Shown: positions 53,111 to 61,068 of the stretch, one piece after another
Layout: each line of letters starts with the position of its first letter
Numbering within the stretch: the stretch's first letter is position 1
Source: Candidatus Fukatsuia endosymbiont of Tuberolachnus salignus
GTDB taxonomy: Bacteria; Pseudomonadota; Gammaproteobacteria; Enterobacterales; Enterobacteriaceae
Reading direction: 5' to 3'
Length of the DNA stretch: 64,000 bases
Assembly: GCF_964030845.1 (NCBI RefSeq)
Contig: NZ_OZ034983.1
Span: 806,001-870,000, forward strand
Position numbers and translations under genes: made by a program
The notes under the pieces: model-generated
What the model was told of the DNA's origin: nothing
Databases searched by the model: none
What the model saw: only the letters and a program-made list of their open reading frames with translations

Positions 53111-54419
53111 TGTGTAATTGCCTATATTTAAACAATTTGTGAATAGGATATAGACAATGGTAAGAAAGAATAAATTACCGGATACCCCGCAACAATCTCA
53201 GCTACGTCAGGTAGCTCAGGCGCTGGTAAAAGACATTAAAACTGAATCTGATCTAAACAAGATACTCAATGAATTCGTTAAGATGACAGTAGAAGCGGCA
53301 TTAGGTGCTGAAATGGAACATCACCTAGGTTATGCCAAAAATGCGGCTGAAGGACGTGGCAGCGGTAATAGTCGTAATGGCTATTCTGCAAAAAATATTA
53401 CCTCTCAGTACGGTGAATTAGCGATAGAAACGCCCCGTGACCGTAACGGCGAGTTTTCCCCGATAATGGTTGAAAAAGGGCAAACTCGGCTGACCCATTT
53501 TGACGATCACATTTTAGCGTTTTACGCTCAAGGCATGACCACACGGGAAATTACCGAAACCTTTAAAAAAATCTATGATGCTGAGGTATCGCCAACCTTG
53601 ATATCTAAAGTCACTGATGCGGTAATTGACCGAGTAACCACCTGGCGTAGTCGCCCACTGGACAATCTGTATCCGATTGTTTATCTGGATTGTATTGTCG
53701 TTAAAGTTCACCAGGATAAGCGGGTTATCAATAAATCTGTCTATATCGCGCTAGGCATCAATATGGAAGGACATAAGGAATGCCTTGGCTTGTGGATAGC
53801 GGAGACGGAAGGAGCAAAGACCTGGTTATCGATTCTGACCGAGTTAAAGAATCGGGGCTTAAATGATATATTAATTGCTTGTATGGATGGTTTAACCGGG
53901 TTTCCTGAGGCTGTCAACACGGTCTATCCTGAGACAAAAATCCAGCTTTGCATTGTCCATTTAGTCCGTAATTCGGTCAAATACGTCAGTTGGAAAGATC
54001 GACAAGCACTCTGTGCCGACCTAAAACTCATTTACCGTTCCGCTACAGAAGAAAATGCTTTGCAAGAGCTTGATAGTTTTGAAGGACGCTGGGGTGAAAA
54101 ATACCCAACACTGGTACAAATTTGGCGCAGAAATTGGGATAACCTATCCACATTTTTTACTTATCCCGACGAAATTCGCAAGGTGATTTATACAACAAAT
54201 GCGATAGAATCACTCAATAGTGTGATACGTAAAGCCATAAAAAAACGCAAAATATTTGCACATGATGGGTCTGCATTAAAAGTGATTTATCTGGCAATAG
54301 AATCTGCATCAGAAAAGTGGACAATGCCGATACCAAACTGGCGTCAGGCTCTCAATCACTTTATGATCGAATACCCTGAACGGTTATCAGTGTATTTATG
54401 AGGAATCGGCAGTTACACA
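53111..54419 (+). mobile_element. IS256-family insertion sequence, complete
   Basis: TGTGTAATTGCC at 53111-53122 and GGCAGTTACACA at 54408-54419 are inverted ends (11 of 12 match). They enclose one intact transposase over 1309 bases. The flanking 8-mers CTGAAAAT (left) and GAATCTTG (right) differ, so no target duplication remains. The left side is flgL; the right side is an unrelated IS630 tail. This is the only transposase in the window that looks full length and active. Confidence 0.85.
53157..54401 (+). CDS. IS256-family transposase
   Basis: The 414 residues have the IS256 DDE catalytic residues in YLDCIVVKV (first Asp, near residue 178), CMDGLTGFPEAV (second Asp, near 246) and TTNAIESLNSVIRK (Glu, near 352). 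The N-terminal zone has EMEHHLGYAKNAAEGRGSGNSRNGYSAK, characteristic of the family. No frameshift or stop is seen. The start ATG is 35 bases inside the left inverted end, with an AGGATATAG ribosome site. Confidence 0.95.
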   Translation: MVRKNKLPDTPQQSQLRQVAQALVKDIKTESDLNKILNEFVKMTVEAALGAEMEHHLGYAKNAAEGRGSGNSRNGYSAKNITSQYGELAIETPRDRNGEFSPIMVEKGQTRLTHFDDHILAFYAQGMTTREITETFKKIYDAEVSPTLISKVTDAVIDRVTTWRSRPLDNLYPIVYLDCIVVKVHQDKRVINKSVYIALGINMEGHKECLGLWIAETEGAKTWLSILTELKNRGLNDILIACMDGLTGFPEAVNTVYPETKIQLCIVHLVRNSVKYVSWKDRQALCADLKLIYRSATEENALQELDSFEGRWGEKYPTLVQIWRRNWDNLSTFFTYPDEIRKVIYTTNAIESLNSVIRKAIKKRKIFAHDGSALKVIYLAIESASEKWTMPIPNWRQALNHFMIEYPERLSVYL

Positions 54420-54551
54420 GAATCTTGTACAGGCTCACAGAGTTTTAAGAACGATATCTTAAACTTCTTTGAGGTGAAGCTACCACAAATGGCAAGTTCT
54501 CTGGTATCTCGCTTAAACGATAATTTCCAGGCGCTAAATCCTGCATCTTGA
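54420..54551 (+). pseudogene. IS630-family transposase, C-terminal fragment
   Basis: Reading on from the right end of IS256, 43 codons give SFKNDILNFFEVKLPQMASS and SRLNDNFQALNPAS-stop. This is the C terminus of an IS630 transposase related to, but distinct from, the one ending at 6059 (RINDNFQTI). Everything upstream is missing. Confidence 0.7.
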
Positions 54552-54553
54552 TT

Positions 54554-55207
54554 TCACTTGGGTATATAAGGCTTCATGTTGCGACGAACTCGAGTGTTCA
54601 AGGCGCCTCCCTTTTCTTTCAGCTGTTGTAACAATGTGTTAGAAATATCTCCTTTATCTGCATAAAGCTGGCCAAAAAGCCCTGTGACCAAGTCAGGAAG
54701 GGGTTTTCTATCGTCACCATTCCCACGGGTTAGACGAATACTGAGTAGTTCTCCCCGATGCTTAATCAGCACATGTCATTTAAAGCCAAAAAACCAGCCG
54801 GTTGAACTTTTCCCCCGTTCTGCCAAGCCTTGAAAAACATAGGTTATCGCAAACGGCCAGCGGCGTGGAGTCGACAATAGAGAGCCCTGAACAGTCTCCC
54901 TTAACTGTGTCAAAGAAAGCATAAAGCGCTATTACACAGCGGGTAAGGGGTTCAATACAGCGAGAATAAGAGGGAAGGGTTGGAAATTCAGCCCTGAGAT
55001 GCTGACACACATGATGAAGATAGAATGATTTGAACTGGCGATAACGAATTGGATGGAACAATACCACTAGCGTCATCAGCTCTGCCAAAGAAAGAGAACT
55101 GGCACGGATACGCCGCTTGGACCCATCAGGAGCTTTGCATTGAGTAGTGGCTCAAATTTTTTGCAAAAATCATCCATTAAGCAATAAAGTTCGGTAATAT
55201 CGTTCAT
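54554..55207 (-). pseudogene. IS982-family transposase, multiply frameshifted
   Basis: On the minus strand, fragments in successive frames read MNDITELYCLMDDFCKKFEP, LMTLVVLFHPIRYRQFKSFYLHHVC, GLSIVDSTPLAVCDN, and GELLSIRLTRGNGDDRKPLPDLVTGLFGQLYADKGDIS to NTRVRRNMKP. Order and content are those of IS982 transposases (DDE in VDSTPLAVC and YADKG). At least two frameshifts break the gene. Confidence 0.8.
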
Positions 55208-55209
55208 GA

Positions 55210-55446
55210 GTGTCTCGCTATTTCGTGATGAATAATGTTCGCAAACATCATTATCTTGAAGTACGAGGCACTTATCTCTTCTTGAGCAAAAAATTAGAGA
55301 AAATAAACGTCAATTCCTTATCCCGAACTCAGGTTATGCTTAAGCGTTTCAGAACTATCGCTGAAAAATATCGCAACAGGCGAAAAAGGTTTGGACTCAG
55401 ATTTAATCTTATTGCCGGAATATATAACTGGGAGCTCAATTTATAA
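55210..55446 (+). pseudogene. IS5-family transposase, C-terminal fragment
   Basis: A 78-residue frame whose second half (MLKRFRTIAEKYRNRRKRFGLRFNLIAGIYNWEL) matches the IS5-family C terminus around and beyond the Y-rich YREK region. The catalytic Asp residues and the start are missing. It begins within the IS982 end region. Confidence 0.7.
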
Positions 55447-55447
55447 G

Positions 55448-55463
55448 TTTCGAAAGAGGTCTA
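55448..55463. repeat. Family B right-end fragment
   Basis: TTTCGAAAGAGGTCTA corresponds to the right end of copy B5 (TTTGGAAAGAGGTCTA). It lies directly after the IS5 fragment. The 157 bases from here to the peptidase gene hold no gene; ACTTGACCAGAACACG near 55517 is shared with repeat A2b. Confidence 0.45.
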
Positions 55464-55620
55464 CTGATGAAAGAATATCAAGCGGCATAAAACTCCTGAA
55501 TTTGTATCCAAAATTACTTGACCAGAACACGCGACAATCTTTGCCACCATCGAATACCAGTGTTTGATTTCAGCGTACGCCCCGAGGTAGTTTGAGTTTA
55601 CGATAAAAGGTAGCAGGTTC

Positions 55621-56610
55621 TCAGCGCTGATTATTGTATTTTAACGTCGTTTTTTCATCACCTACTGTGATGGTGACCGTTGCACCAATAATAAGGGGTT
55701 GCGTATCTGCAATATGCCCATTAGGAAAACCAAAGATCTTAGGAATGTTATATTTATTTACATTTTCAGCAATAATTTTATATGCTTTATCGTCATATGG
55801 TTCTGCTGCTCCACCTATATTTTTCATCCCACCGACCACAATACCTTTTATTTTGCTTAAAGCGCCAGACAACTCCAAACTTTGCATATACCGGTCTATC
55901 TTGTAATAGCCATTTTCCCCAATTTCCTCTATAAACAAGATTGCTCCTTTATAAGAGAAGTCGTATTTTGTCCCCAGAAGAGCGGCGACTATAGTTAAGT
56001 TCCCCCCAATTAATATTCCTTCAGCGCTTCCTTTCTGGTTGTGCGAGTTTTTCTTAATCTCGTAACAGAGTTTTTTTCCTGCGAGTATATCGAAAATCTT
56101 TTCATAAGATACAGGTTTTAGGCTAGGAGTATTAGTAGTCTGAATAACATTTTGCCCATGTATGGAAGGAACGCCATGTTGGGCAAGGTAGCTTTGCAAA
56201 TAGGTATTATCTGAATGACCAATAAACCACTTGGGGTTATCTAAAAATTTCTTGGGGTTTATTTTTTCAAGTAACTGAACACAGCCATATCCTCCTCTTG
56301 TCGCCCAGATTGCATCTATTGAATTGTCATCCAATGCCCACTGCAAATCTTTCAGCCTTTCCTCTACTGTTCCTGCATAACGATAGTGGTTCTGATATGT
56401 TTTGTCGACATGTGGTCCAAGTTCTGGTTTATATTCCTTAGCTGTTATTTTCTTTTTTGTGTCATCTAAAATAGCCAGGTCCTTTATAGCACCAGCAGGA
56501 GACACAATTGCAATTTTACTGCCTATAGTTAAAGGCTTGGGCCACTTTAGCTGCGTTGATGTCATTGATGTCATTGATGTCATTGATGTCATTGATGTCA
56601 TTGATGTCAT
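55621..56610 (-). CDS. S66-family LD-carboxypeptidase (LdcA/MccF type)
   Basis: LdcA-type enzymes trim the terminal D-Ala from murein tetrapeptides in the cytoplasm; MccF relatives cleave microcin C. Family blocks are IAIVSPAG near the N terminus, IWATRGGYGCVQLLEKI, the nucleophile Ser in FIGHSDNTYLQ, Glu in LFIEEIGENGYYKIDRYM, and the catalytic His in FGFPNGHIAD. Starting at ATG 56610 it has 329 residues. Six ATGs in frame lie in a 9-base tandem repeat, so the exact start and N-terminal length (TSM units) are uncertain. AT-rich codon use and IS fragments on both sides suggest transfer. Confidence 0.85.
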   Translation of the reverse strand: MTSMTSMTSMTSMTSMTSTQLKWPKPLTIGSKIAIVSPAGAIKDLAILDDTKKKITAKEYKPELGPHVDKTYQNHYRYAGTVEERLKDLQWALDDNSIDAIWATRGGYGCVQLLEKINPKKFLDNPKWFIGHSDNTYLQSYLAQHGVPSIHGQNVIQTTNTPSLKPVSYEKIFDILAGKKLCYEIKKNSHNQKGSAEGILIGGNLTIVAALLGTKYDFSYKGAILFIEEIGENGYYKIDRYMQSLELSGALSKIKGIVVGGMKNIGGAAEPYDDKAYKIIAENVNKYNIPKIFGFPNGHIADTQPLIIGATVTITVGDEKTTLKYNNQR

Positions 56611-56618
56611 TGATGTCA
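56556..56618. repeat. Seven perfect 9-base tandem repeats over the peptidase start
   Basis: The unit TTGATGTCA is repeated exactly seven times over 63 bases. On the minus strand each unit reads TGACATCAA and encodes Met-Thr-Ser, so there are six Met codons in a row at three-codon spacing. Unit number changes would not shift frame but would change the number of potential start codons and the spacing to the GAGGTG ribosome site. Confidence 0.9.
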
Positions 56619-56747
56619 CCTCATTTTTATGGTTAAAGTAACAAAATCCTGCCATTTTTGCTGTTATTTCAGTGTAGTAAATATAAAAAATAATATAGCT
56701 ACGCGACATAAGGGTCAGAATACTCGGGTAAAAAGGAAACACACGCG

Positions 56748-56960
56748 TATGAGCTTTACCTGGAGTTAGAAGATATCGAACCTACGCGGACTTAGGCGTA
56801 CAGCCCACAGACCAATGGTATCTGTGAGCGGTTTCATAACACGATGAAAAATGAATGCGATGACGTCATGTTTCGGCGTAAAATTTATTCATCACTGGAA
56901 GACATTCAGCAAGACATCGATAAATGGCTCGCATTCTACAACAGAGAGCCCCTCATTCAG
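56748..56960 (+). pseudogene. IS481/IS3-type integrase-core fragment
   Basis: One frame reads YELYLELEDIEPTRT, then after a stop YSPQTNGICERFHNTMKNE and KIYSSLEDIQQDIDKWLAFYNREP. This is the third-acid region (Glu of ICERFH) of rve-domain transposases of the IS481/IS3 type. Start, first two Asp and end are missing. Confidence 0.7.
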
Positions 56961-57237
56961 TAAAAATGACCCACCCCGGCATGAGTTGTGATTGAGATAA
57001 CCTTTGTGCCTCACTCCATCTTGCTCCTGTCGCTAGACATAAACGTACAACATGTCCTAAATCTTTATTTGCCGGCTCATCACAAGCCTCCAAAAGTCGT
57101 TTTATATCCTCTGGATAAAAGAAAGCCAGTTCTTGATATTCCTCTTTAAACTGACGAATTCCATCAAGTGGATTATCTTCTTTCCATTCCCCTGACCGCT
57201 TTAATTCAGAGAATACGGCACGGAGATAGGAATATAT
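56954..57237 (-). pseudogene. Phage-type tyrosine integrase fragment
   Basis: The minus-strand frame (94 codons) reads YSYLRAVFSELKRSGEWKED, IRQFKEEYQELAFFYPEDIKRLLEACDE and VVRLCLATGARWSEAQRL. This is the junction of the core-binding and catalytic domains of a P2/lambda-type integrase, with the first catalytic Arg in ATGARWSEA. The rest of the catalytic domain (His-x-x-Arg, Tyr) is absent; an IS481-type remnant overlaps its 3' end and an IS5 remnant abuts its 5' end. Confidence 0.7.
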
Positions 57238-57604
57238 TTATAGAGACCCCAGTCCATTTTTCCATTACCAATAACTGAGTTACATTTTCTGGGTATGAAC
57301 CTTTTCACTCCTTTATTTGTAATGTATTCTCTCACGTGTTCACTGTCATAACCTTTATCTGCCACCACAACCCCCGAAAGGGGGAGTTTATCCCAAAGAG
57401 CGGGTGCCGCTGTACAATCATTAATTTCACCCCCGTGATTTCAAAAGCAATAGGTAATCCATAAGCATCCACACCGAGATGAATTTTTGTGGTGTTACCT
57501 GCTCTACTTTTTCCAATTGCCTCCGTACCACTGCTTGCAGCACCTGCACTGTGTTGATGTGTTTTTACATAACTGTCATCATTGAATATCAATTGTGGCA
57601 CACT
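57238..57604 (-). pseudogene. IS5-family transposase remnant, deleted and frameshifted
   Basis: The first frame reads MPQLIFNDDSYVKTHQHSAGAA, AIGKSRAGNTTKIHLGVDAYGLPI; a second frame resumes VVVADKGYDSEHVREYITNKGVKRFIPR. These are the first and second Asp regions of IS5-type (ISL2/IS1031-like) transposases. The usual N-terminal 100 or so residues between the IS end and DDSYVK are deleted. Confidence 0.75.
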
Positions 57605-57644
57605 AAACTCGTTTTATTGGGTGTTGGAACCGTAATATTACGAG
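57605..57644 (-). repeat. IS5-type element terminal sequence, left of srmB
   Basis: On the minus strand this reads CTCGTAATATTACGGTTCC and then CACCCAATAAAACGAGTTT. It matches 59305-59344 on the plus strand at 35 of 40 positions. GTAATATTAC is itself a perfect palindrome. The two copies point at each other across srmB. Confidence 0.65.
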
Positions 57645-57833
57645 TTTACTCTTCTCTTTCAATTCTTTATTATCAAATGTCAACAGCCTCTAATACCGCT
57701 CCCACAAGAAGCGATCCATAACCAAGCCCAAGATAGGTAGAGGAAGTGATAGGTTGTTTTGTCTGCGCTTTCTCGAACCGACTCGTCAAATAAGGGTCAA
57801 AATTTATTAGGCCAACCCACCCGGATTGCTGGT

Positions 57834-59159
57834 TTATTTAGCACCGGTATTTTCAGATTTCTTTGTAGGCTGACGACGCTTACCAATATTTTTACTATCA
57901 CGATGACGAATTTTAACCTTTATTTTCTCTTTGCTAGCTTTTTGTTTCGCTTTGCGTTTGGCGAGAACTTTTTTCGATGGTTTACCCGTGACTCTGTTGC
58001 TCGGTGCTTTACTGGTAGGACGTAACTCATCGATCACGCGCGCTTTAAGCGGTTCGTTAAGGTAACGGCCTATTTTCTGCAGTAATAAATGGTCATGGTT
58101 TTCAATTAAAGAAATCGCCACGCCTTTACGACCTGCACGAGCGGTACGACCAATACGATGCAAATAAACATCGGCAGTGTGTGGCATGTCGAAATTGAAA
58201 ACATGGCTGATATCATCAATATCCAGGCCACGAGAAGCGACATCGGTTGCCACCAACACTTTAATTCGACCATCACTTAAACGTGCCACCGCTTCGTTGC
58301 GTTTTGCCTGCACCATTTCGCCTTCGAGATACCAAGCATTAATATTCGCCTCACGCAACCAGCGAACCAATTCATGCACCCGTTCACGGGTACGCACAAA
58401 AATGATGGATTTTTTTGCCTCTGATTGGATAAGCAAATGGCATAACAATGCTATTTTATGTTGAATATTATCAGCGCGGTAATACCATTGGGTAATTTTT
58501 TTACGTTCTTTCCGTGATGGATCAGCGTCCAATTCTATGGGATCATTGAGAATGTGTTGAGCAAATTCACGAATAGCTTCGCCTTCTAATGTGGCGGAAA
58601 AGAGTAAGGTTTGTTTACGCTCGACAGTTTTAGCAGCGATAATTTCGATATCCCGTGCAAAACCCATATCCAACATACGATCAGCTTCATCAAGGATCAA
58701 AATTTCTATGGCACGGCAGTCAAAATTTTCTTCTTTGATATATTGCAGCAAACGACCAGTGGTCGCAACCACGATATCTTGGTTTTTGCTGAATACTTCT
58801 GCATGATTCATATAAGCGACGCCACCGGTGATGGTAGCGATAGCCAGTCGAGTATGCACTGCCAATTCATGAGCCTGTTCCGCCACTTGCATCGCCAGCT
58901 CGCGAGTGGGTGTGAGGACCAAAATACGTGGCGCTCCCGGTTCTTTACGAGGAAAATCCAGTAAATGCTGCAAGACAGGCAGTAAAAAGGCGGCGGTTTT
59001 GCCGGTTCCCGTAGGAGCAGACCCTAAAACATCACGCCCGTCCATTGCTGCCGGGATAGCCATTGCCTGAATAGCAGTCGGGTGCTGGTAGTCTTTATCA
59101 CATAAAGCTTTAATCAAGCGTTCATCGAGATCAAACGCCGAAAAATGGGTCACAGTCAT
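57834..59159 (-). CDS. srmB: ATP-dependent RNA helicase SrmB
   Basis: SrmB is a DEAD-box helicase that assists early 50S assembly. Its 441 residues align with E. coli SrmB (444): Q motif with HPTAIQAMAIPAAMDGRDVLG, motif I APTGTGKTAAF near residue 50, PTRELAMQ, motif II LDEADRMLD near 157, SATLEGEAIREFA, the second RecA domain with VATDVASRGLDID and HRIGRTARAGRKG, and a basic C-terminal tail from about 375. Intact. It lies between two inverted IS5-type ends, although the gene itself looks native. Confidence 0.95.
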   Translation of the reverse strand: MTVTHFSAFDLDERLIKALCDKDYQHPTAIQAMAIPAAMDGRDVLGSAPTGTGKTAAFLLPVLQHLLDFPRKEPGAPRILVLTPTRELAMQVAEQAHELAVHTRLAIATITGGVAYMNHAEVFSKNQDIVVATTGRLLQYIKEENFDCRAIEILILDEADRMLDMGFARDIEIIAAKTVERKQTLLFSATLEGEAIREFAQHILNDPIELDADPSRKERKKITQWYYRADNIQHKIALLCHLLIQSEAKKSIIFVRTRERVHELVRWLREANINAWYLEGEMVQAKRNEAVARLSDGRIKVLVATDVASRGLDIDDISHVFNFDMPHTADVYLHRIGRTARAGRKGVAISLIENHDHLLLQKIGRYLNEPLKARVIDELRPTSKAPSNRVTGKPSKKVLAKRKAKQKASKEKIKVKIRHRDSKNIGKRRQPTKKSENTGAK

Positions 59160-59304
59160 GGTGTTCCTCTGTTTGGGGCGTCGATTATAGACGGCTTGGC
59201 CTACTTCTTCACTTGTTTCAGTGGCAATAATGGTTTTTTAATCAATTATGCGTTGCTAGGGGCTATTGACATTTTATCGTAATCATTTGAAAAAAAGATG
59301 AAAA

Positions 59305-59464
59305 CTCGTAATATTACGGTTCTGATACCCAATAAGATGAGTTTGCGATGTCCTGATCGATGTTGAATGATAAAATCTACTCGAAGCTGAAAAGTATCAT
59401 GCTTCAACACACTATTTATGACAAGCCAAAATTACGTTTAATGGTAGAAGGCATGTTTTATTGA
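59305..59464 (+). pseudogene. IS5-family element, 5' end fragment
   Basis: It starts with the terminal sequence shared with 57605-57644, then in one frame MLQHTIYDKPKLRLMVEGMFY, the N-terminal block of IS5-type transposases, followed by a stop. It is the same element type as the remnant at 57238-57604 in opposite orientation. It is truncated where an IS630 remnant begins. Confidence 0.65.
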
Positions 59465-59480
59465 CTACGATGAGCAAAAG

Positions 59481-59807
59481 ATGACGTATTCAGTTGATTT
59501 TCGGCGAAAAGTCTTCAGTATTTGAGAGTAAGAAGAGTTGAGCGTAAAAGAAACGGCTAAGTGTTTTCACATTGGCACGGATCTGCTAACAAAAACGTGA
59601 CGTCATCCCAAAGCGGACAAAACCGCCCGGCTCCGGTTCCAAGAAAAAATAGAGGGCCACAAGAAAGAGGGAAAATCCGTCGTTTATCTTGATGAAAGCG
59701 GTTTCGAAAAAGATATGCCACAAACCCATGGGTATTCTACACGGGGTCAACGCTGTTTTAGTGTTCAAAATTGGCAGGCCAAAGGCCGTACCCATGTAAT
59801 TGTATAA
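59481..59807 (+). pseudogene. IS630-family transposase remnant
   Basis: It opens MTYSVDFRRKVFSI with two early stops, then CFHIGTDLLT, a deletion, and ADKTARLRFQEKIEGHKKEGKSVVYLDESGFEKDMP, THGYSTRGQRCFSVQNWQAKGRTHVI. YLDESGF carries the first catalytic Asp. It is the same family as 6506-6895 (MSYSVDFRRKV) and 61999-62078. The end is capped by repeat B5. Confidence 0.75.
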
Positions 59808-59951
59808 TAGACCTCTTTCTAAACCTGCTGCGTGACTCGAATCCTGTGTTGCCCGGTGCACGAAATCCTCATGTACTCTGTGTTAACGAAGGTTACTGTG
59901 CGCAGTGCGCCTTGACTTCGTATCACTCGCTAGGGTTTGGAAAGAGGTCTA
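59808..59951. repeat. Family B miniature inverted-repeat element, complete copy B5
   Basis: A 144-base element with inverted ends TAGACCTCTTTCTAAACC and GGGTTTGGAAAGAGGTCTA. The interior shares GTGTTGCCCGGTGCACG and ATCCTCATGTACT with B3 and B4, and GCGCCTTGACTTCGTA corresponds to GCGTCTTGACTTCACGTA of B3. The remaining 290 bases to the next gene (59952-60241) are AT-rich and hold nothing recognisable. Confidence 0.8.
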
Positions 59952-60241
59952 ACGAAAAATGAACCATTTTCAAAGAAAGCCTGTGTAGAAAGCTGTAATT
60001 AACTTGCTGTTTATAGTGTACATAAGAACATTTTTCTTAATGTGATTAAAAGTATACAATCAGCCTGTTAATGGATTATGTATATCAACACTCTGATTTT
60101 AATACATGATCGTTGATAGTCGGATACGTTTTCTGACCCTGACTGAGTCTCATGAATTGTCAGCTCAATACACATTGTCCCTAGGCTAAAAAAGAGGACT
60201 ATATTTAAAGGAACGTCAAAAAACAGTGTGTTTTATAAACT

Positions 60242-61027
60242 ATGAATTATAAAAACCGTACGCCATTATTTTCTCTTTATTACCAGATAGAAAACTATTT
60301 TTTTACATCGATTAGCCAACGCCATCATTACGTTACTGATGGCGCTTGTGCCTATTTCACTGGTGTCGAATCAAGTGGTCTTAATTTGTTGATCGTAAAC
60401 AAAAAAAATTGCCATATGGATATAGAAGCCGTTTTACAAAGGGGTATACATTTTTTACACACAACTGAATACCCCTTTAGCATTATGATTCGAAGTGAAC
60501 TGATTGATATTAAAATAAAAAATAAATTAAACAAAGAAAATTTTCACACTGATGATACATCAACTGCTATGCAACTAAATATGGAGAATTTCCCATCGAG
60601 TGACTTGCGCAACAATGATAATATTCAATGCACAGACAGGTGTTTGACAGATTGGACCACGCCGCTAGAAAGTGCGTTTGCATCGATCCCAACAGTCATA
60701 AACCAATATCAGGAAAGGCATCAAGCCGCGATAGATGCCAAAAAGAATCTTGTCCACTTTTCGCTCTATGTAAAGCAACAGCCTGTTTGTTCACTCACAC
60801 TTTCCATGCAAAAGGATATTGCTCGTTTGGACGACATTGGAACAAAAGTTGAGTTTCAGGGGCAAGGACACGCTAGTGCTTTAATGCAGCATGCGCTACG
60901 CTATGCGAAGTCACGAAGTATTTCTCGATGTTTTCTGGATGCGTCTACTGAAGGTATTTCCCTTTATAAACGTACAGGTTTTTCAACGCTATTTGAGTAC
61001 ATTATTTTTCATCGCGAGCGGTGTTGA
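60242..61027 (+). CDS. GNAT-family N-acetyltransferase
   Basis: A 261-residue protein with a C-terminal GNAT domain (about 150-258). Motif A with the acetyl-CoA loop is IGTKVEFQGQGHASALMQHALRYA near residue 197, and motif B is CFLDASTEGISLYKRTGFSTL. The N-terminal 140 residues are a divergent second lobe (FTGVESSGLNLLIVNKK) as in two-domain GNAT proteins. The substrate is unknown. It lies 41 bases before a methyltransferase gene, probably as an operon, and IS remnants lie on both outer sides. Confidence 0.8.
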   Translation: MNYKNRTPLFSLYYQIENYFFTSISQRHHYVTDGACAYFTGVESSGLNLLIVNKKNCHMDIEAVLQRGIHFLHTTEYPFSIMIRSELIDIKIKNKLNKENFHTDDTSTAMQLNMENFPSSDLRNNDNIQCTDRCLTDWTTPLESAFASIPTVINQYQERHQAAIDAKKNLVHFSLYVKQQPVCSLTLSMQKDIARLDDIGTKVEFQGQGHASALMQHALRYAKSRSISRCFLDASTEGISLYKRTGFSTLFEYIIFHRERC

Positions 61028-61068
61028 TTATACAGCCGAACGCCTAAGTAAGAGAGATTAGTTTAATT

